Source: Cryptococcus deneoformans JEC21
Lineage: Eukaryota; Basidiomycota; Tremellomycetes; Tremellales; Cryptococcaceae
Length of the DNA: 25,000 nucleotides
Direction of reading: 5' to 3'
Assembly: GCF_000091045.1 (NCBI RefSeq)
Contig: NC_006679.1
Location: forward strand, 83,941-108,940
Shown here: positions 19,989 to 25,000 of the stretch, piece after piece
How positions within the stretch are numbered: the stretch's first letter is position 1
Layout: each line of letters begins with the position of its first letter
Translations under genes and position numbers: made by a program
The notes under the pieces: model-generated
Databases searched by the model: none
Seen by the model: only the letters and a program-made list of their open reading frames with translations
Told to the model about the DNA's origin: nothing

Positions 19989-22900
19989 CTATCGTTTACC
20001 TCTTCCTCTTCCTCTCCCTCGCCCCCGACCTCTACTGCTACTCGAACCCCGATATGACGATCCTCCACTTTCATCATTCGGACAGTTGCTGGCCCAATGG
20101 CCTGGTTGGTTGCATTTGAAACAATCTATACCACTGAGTGTCAGCATACATGCATTCTTTACAAACGTAAAGCGGCTTACGTCCACTAATCCCATCACCG
20201 GTGGCCCCAACACCAAAGCCACCTCCCCCTCCGCTTGTATTATTGGGACAATTAGTGGCCCAATGGCCTTGTTCACCACATTTATAACATGCTAAGATTG
20301 CGTCAGTCTGGAGACATCGCTACCCGCTGGAAAAGGCAGGCTTACCGCCAAAAACATCACTTCCACTGTCACCGCTTTTTCCTTTAGAAAGCGCCTTTGA
20401 ATTTGACTTTGCCCTGCTTGAAGATGAGCCGCCACCTTTGCCATCGCCGTCGTTCGGACATGCATTTGCCCAATGACCCGCTTCTCCGCATTTGTAGCAC
20501 TCTGTGTGGCAATTTTGTCAGGTTTGGCATTTAGGGTGTACCTTTCAAGCACGAAGCACAAACCTCCTGAGGTTCCACTCCTTCCTCCTCCTCCGTTGTA
20601 AGTATCACCTCCATTAGAACCACCACTGCCGAGATTAGGATCATCTTCCCATTGGAAGAACCCACAACGGGCTTTCGGGTTGTTCGGACAAGCCCTAAGT
20701 AAGACGGAATTGCACTTTAGCAAGTAGCATTCATCGGCACAAACGTGTAAAGCTTGATAACTTACCAGAACTGTCGACCTTTGTTTGGACCTTCTTTGAT
20801 TACTGTGGCGAAAGCCGCATCAAGGCCACATTTACACGAAGGTACGCCATCTTTCGAAGGAGGGGGATCGTTCCGATTCTGAAACTCACTATCAGTGCCT
20901 TTTTCCTTCGACGCGAAGGGGGCATGGAACATACTTACCGTGGTTTTTTGTCTTTTGGATGGCGGCGGTTGAGCACTGGCTGTTCGTGATTTACTAGGGC
21001 CAGCCGAGCGTGCCATATCTCCATCCGTCCCCCATTCCTTGAAGCGCCTCACGTCAGTAGCCGCCTATTGTGATACGCAAGCAGTAGACTGACGAAGAAG
21101 CCGCATTGTTCTCCTTGAGGCTGAGGACATGTCCAAAACGATCTTCCCTTATGCGCCGAATCCGCCTTGGCAACAACGCGAGAGACAGCTTCTCTACCGC
21201 AGTTGCACATTTTCGTATCGCCACCGCCATCATCCGCGCCTACCGAATAAATCAATCAATTCAAGCTTAGTTAGATTCTGACAATGGGGAGAAGAAGGCG
21301 ACTTACCAAAAGTAGGCGATCCTGCCCTTCTACCAGCAGCCGTCCCAGCTCCAGCAGCTCCCGCTCGTCCTCTGGCAGTACTTGTTCCCCTCCCTCTCGT
21401 CGTCGCCGCACCTCTCGCTCTCTCTCTTACACCACCTCTCGGCGGACCTTGGTCATCATCATCATCGTCGTCGTCGTCATTGTCATCATCTCGACCGCCT
21501 CTGGGAGCGACAACTCCTCCACCACCTCTGCCTCTTCCTCCAGTTCCTCTCCCCCCTCTTGCACCTCTCGCTCCTCTAGTTCCTCGTCCGCCTCGACCAC
21601 CCCGTGCTGCTGCTCGAAGAGCTTCTTGGGCTTCGCCAGCTCCGTGAAGGTAGTTTTCCACGCACTGATTATAAGAAAAACACACGTTAGTTTTGCATTT
21701 TCGTTGGGAAGAAGGCGGGAAAACTGACATCGATAACGGTCTGGAACTCTCGACGGGCCTTGACGAAAACTTCCTTGTATTCTTCAATCGTAGTCTGGAG
21801 AATCTCTCTTTTCCCTCGTACACCATCACATATCAATTGCATTCGATGCTCAGTCTTTTACATTCATCGATCAGCTTGATGTTCGACGTGTAAGTGATGA
21901 TAAAAAAAGGCTCACCTCTCGTCGTAAATGTGGTTTGCTCAAAGAACGGTCAAAACCGATAGCATTGAACCCTTCGACCAGACCGATACCCAGAGTAGAT
22001 GGCACGAGGTATTTTATTCGAGCTTCTTGTTTTTCTGTAACATACCCGCGTTCAATGATTTTGGCAATATGCTCAGCGATGGTTGCATCGGTACCTGTTA
22101 CATGTCTCGGTCAATAACTGACCAAGGTGGAGAGATGGCAAGCGAACATGACAAACAAACTCACCGATGCCATTCTTATCCATCAACCCAACCAGATCAG
22201 CCTCAGTCAACAAACTTGGTCGACTCGTCGTTCCCTCCTTCAAATCAATTACATCCGGTATAAAAACCTCCCCTTCCTCAAAATTCGGTAACGCATGCGT
22301 CGCCCACTTGTCATACGGGTACACCTCCAAATAATTCCTCCTCAGGACGACAAGCCCTGTAGTGGAGAAGATCTCATCGGCGATGGAGATTTCGACAGTG
22401 GTATTTTGGCCTTCGGCGTTGGTCGAGCAAGAAGCGAGAAAACGACGGGTGATGAGTTCGAATACGCGGCGTTCGTCGCCTTCAAGGTTGCCCGCGTGTG
22501 CGGTAGGGTGGATAGGGGGATGGGCTTTATCGTTTTTACGGCCATTTCGGGGTTTCTGAAAGGCACCGTCTAGTAGCCTTCATTTTTTTAGCATTTATAA
22601 ATTAGTAAAAATTCGGCTCTGGGTGAGAAGAAAATGACTGACTTTTGAGCGTAAGCTCCCCATTGGTTATCAAGCGTTTGCTTTTGGATGAGAGAGTTGA
22701 AGTCAAATTTGGGATCGTACTGATCGGTTTCGGTACGAGGATAACTAACAATACCTTTTTGATAGAGTTTTTCGGCAAGCTACAAACACCATCAGCTTAT
22801 GCAAGTGATGTTGGTAATGATATAGTTTACATCGAGAATTCGTTTAGGAGTCATATGAAGTAACCTCGAACCAGATTGTTGAAGCTCAACTGTCGTCAAC

Positions 22901-24278
22901 GGTAATGGCTTCCTATTCTTAGCTTTTAGTACTGACCCTCCCTCATTATAAACCATGGGAACCCACCACTTGGTCGCGGGCTTTGATTCGACCTTCAAAA
23001 CCCTCGTCTGCGGATTGACTGTACACTGTTCGTACAACACCGCCGCCAGATCTAAATCGAACAGATGGTTCCTCTTCCACCTAAACTCGACAGTGCTGGG
23101 TTCACCATCTTCATGCTCTCGCTCGAGGGCGACGAAGATGTACCAGAACGTTTCAGGAACAAAGGCTTGGACGCGGGTGTATTGTTCGACGACAAAGCCG
23201 AGAGTTGGGAATTGGCATGGACCTGAAAGAGGATATAATGGAAGGAAGGCGGTCTTGGGTCAGCCAGTGTGGTCTTCTTGGAAAAAAACCGGGGATGCGA
23301 GAAGGAAGGACTTACCGTAACTGATGAGTTGCTCTGCTAGATCGGGCACTCGTACTTGCAAAGTCATCGTTGTAAGCCTTGTGAACGCCGATCCAACCTT
23401 GAGATCCAAGCTTATCCTCGTGGCCACCGCATCTGCCTGCCTCATATCCAAGTCGTTCGCCTGTCTACATGCTTGGTGGATCTGCCTAATATCATCACAA
23501 ATACCGCGTTAGCTTATCAGTTTCAAGCCTTCATCCTGGGAAAGGAGACCCACGCAGGGATAATGGCACTAAACCTCGCTCTTTTGACAAGGATATTCCT
23601 ATTTACTTTCTTACACGCCGCTACGACTTCAGATCCGATATGTTCTCCCTCTCTATCACAATCAGTCCAAATCATGAGTATGTCGGCGTTACGGGCTTCA
23701 ATTTGGAGGTTTGATTCTACTGTTTTCAATTTCTACGCCAGAAAGGTACCATGTTAATCACATTTGCCGCGGGAATGCAAGAGATTAGACGTACTTGGTC
23801 GACGAAAGTGATGACTGGTGCATCGAACAGCGCAAACGGATCACAAGACCCCCATTTCCGATGATCATCATCAAAATCCTACTTCCCAAAAAGCTTCTAT
23901 CAGCGTTCCTTTTCTCTCATTTGTTTCATTACACCCTTCACATCCCCGTTTACAGAGCTACTTAATCGAATAATTGACTGGTGACTAACACTTGAAGTCA
24001 AATGTCCCAAGACTGCTGTGACGGTAAAATTGGCACCTCTTCCATTCCCAAGCGGCGGAGCAAGGTTGTATAAGAAATCGTAATTGCGTATATATTGGTG
24101 TCTTCCGTTCCTCTGTCCAAAAGGGAAGCCAATTTATCAGTCTCTGCCCCTTTCTTGACATTTACGAAAGGAGAAGGAAATGGAGATAGGGACTTACAGT
24201 ATCCCACCGTCCTCCGGAGAGTATCTCGGTGATACTCTTCGCTATACTTGGCTTCTCAGCGACGCACAGGACACGCAT
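19989..24278 (-). CDS. TOP3: DNA topoisomerase III with RGG region, GRF and CCHC zinc fingers
   Basis: A type IA topoisomerase that passes single strands and dissolves recombination intermediates with a RecQ helicase and Rmi1 in the nucleus. Nineteen exons close in phase to 1026 residues; borders: 24278-24198, 24112-23990, 23878-23795, 23732-23554, 23485-23316, 23222-22967, 22912-22831, 22779-22643, 22577-22165, 22094-21916, 21854-21729, 21664-21307, 21239-21094, 21037-20939, 20878-20766, 20694-20564, 20501-20346, 20291-20181 and 20125-19989. The Toprim domain opens with MRVLCVAEKPSIA and carries Asp120 and Asp122 (TDCDREGEH). The catalytic tyrosine is Tyr338 in VSYPRTET. TDATIAEHI follows. 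The tail has an RGG-rich region with a run of Asp (about 611-729), two GRF fingers (near 741-778 and 830-865) and three CX2CX4HX4C knuckles, ending RGRGKR. Yeast Top3 lacks such a tail; animal Top3-alpha has a comparable one. Confidence 0.95.
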
Positions 24279-24871
24279 GGTAAGGCATCATAACGTGAGA
24301 TGTGAAGGGTATGAGGATGCCGAATAGGTGAATTGGTGAGACAGTGGCCAAAATTGTTTCTCTTTCATTCACGAAAACAAAAGCTCTGCTTTCTCTCTTT
24401 TGATGATACGGATGAAAATGAGTGGCCACAAACTTCGGTCCAGTCAACCGACGCGTCGGGATCAGGACAGTCGCGTTTTCCGCTTCTGCAGCAAATCGCC
24501 TGTGAAGGAGGAAGAATGAAGGCTTATGCAGGGATTGTATGATGCGCGGTGTTATTGGAATAGATGGATGACTATATATGGTTAAAGAGAAACAGACGTT
24601 CTTTGTGTATAGTGTGAGCTAGCACACACACCGCAAACATTGGTCAGACGGATCGTCCGTCGTAAATAAATCTCGCTTCATCTTATCATCACTTCCTTGT
24701 CCCCTCCACTTTTCATCCTTCTTTATCTGTCGTCTCAGCGAGTGGTGAATTCCAGTCGCATCCTCCTGCCTATACTCCGCCGACTATATCACCTGCTTTT
24801 TGATATCGAGAGATGGAAAAAAAACAACAAATGTCCAATCTCCCATTCATTCTTGAAAGTACTAGGACAAT
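24279..24871. other. Region upstream of TOP3
   Basis: These 593 bases hold the TOP3 promoter and, if the gene at the right edge is real, its 3' flank. A short plus-strand frame at 24333-24542 lacks family features. No RNA gene or repeat is seen. Confidence 0.45.
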
Positions 24872-25000
24872 TTACCGCTGGGCAGTTGGGATCTTGGAAA
24901 TCACCGGTATGGGATTTCCAACGTCCAGCATTTTCTTTTCCAAAGTTGCATCAGGATGGCAATGGCGCCGATAAGAGACCGACGCACTACGCCAGGAAGA
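24872..25000 (-). CDS. Possible 3' end of a gene running off the right edge
   Basis: An open minus-strand frame of 43 codons runs from the window edge to a TAA at 24874-24872. It reads, in part, CHPDATLEKKMLDVGNPIPV and ends IPTAQR. The composition looks protein-like, but the stretch is too short for a family call. A GTGATT at 24902-24897 could be a splice donor, which would change the end. The orientation would put it in tandem upstream of TOP3. Treat this as a hint only. Confidence 0.25.
   Translation of the reverse strand, partial: SSWRSASVSYRRHCHPDATLEKKMLDVGNPIPVISKIPTAQR

Noticed and set aside
21049..21093. 29-base intron in TOP3 after the first GRF finger
   Set aside because: A 56-base intron (21093-21038) using the CAAG acceptor keeps frame, has a CTGAC branch site and gives CGFFEW, the expected GRF ending.
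21284..21727. Long Ser/Arg-rich plus-strand frame opposite TOP3
   Set aside because: It is the complement of the repetitive RGG/Asp exon of TOP3, whose codon bias keeps the opposite strand open.
24813..24974. Plus-strand frame starting MEKKQQMSNLP
   Set aside because: It is short, has no recognisable features, and competes with an equally open minus-strand frame ending at 24872.
1..25000. CRISPR arrays, bacterial operons, transposons, viral genes
   Set aside because: No regularly spaced repeats, terminal repeats, transposase, integrase or reverse-transcriptase motifs were seen. The gene structure is eukaryotic throughout.

Overview
The window looks like nuclear DNA of a basidiomycete yeast of the Tremellales (Cryptococcus or Kwoniella type). 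The genes are dense and lie on both strands. Most carry many introns of about 49-75 bases with GT..AG ends and CTRAY-type branch sites, and the proteins are typically fungal (Zn2Cys6 regulator, F-box protein, mitochondrial Rsm22, Top3 with a zinc-binding tail). The genus is inferred; no species marker was seen.

Layout. 1-898 (-): 5' part of an unrecognised protein with an N-terminal membrane segment, running off the left edge. About 2243-4121 (+): a large hypothetical gene whose reading frame is broken at three places. 4680-7369 (+): Zn2Cys6 transcription factor, six exons. 7433-8386 (-): FMN-binding, pyridoxamine-phosphate-oxidase-like protein, convergent with the regulator. 8833-11785 (+): cytosolic prolyl oligopeptidase, ten exons, divergent from the FMN gene over a 446-base promoter with two GATA sites. 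12342-14257 (+): major facilitator transporter, six exons. 14805-16025 (-): intronless F-box protein. 16271-16365 (-): tRNA-Glu(CTC) with a 23-base intron. 16527-19830 (+): fusion of mitochondrial Rsm22 with ketopantoate hydroxymethyltransferase (PanB). 19989-24278 (-): 19-exon DNA topoisomerase III with an RGG region, two GRF fingers and three CCHC knuckles. 24872-25000 (-): weakly supported 3' end of another gene.

The genes do not form one pathway. The most striking item is the Rsm22-PanB fusion. One uninterrupted 1433-base exon encodes the end of Rsm22, an acidic linker, a second Arg/Ser/Thr-rich stretch resembling a mitochondrial presequence, and a complete PanB with its catalytic residues. 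This suggests a precursor imported into mitochondria and then cut in two, like the known Rsm22-Cox11 fusion of fission yeast. It would tie assembly of the mitochondrial small ribosomal subunit to the first committed step of pantothenate and CoA synthesis. The second is the modular tail of Top3, whose CCHC knuckles sit on separate phase-1 exons.

Exon borders were worked out by hand from splice signals and frame. For the regulator, peptidase, transporter, Rsm22-PanB and Top3 all phases close exactly. The 2243-4121 gene and the middle of the FMN gene do not resolve cleanly.
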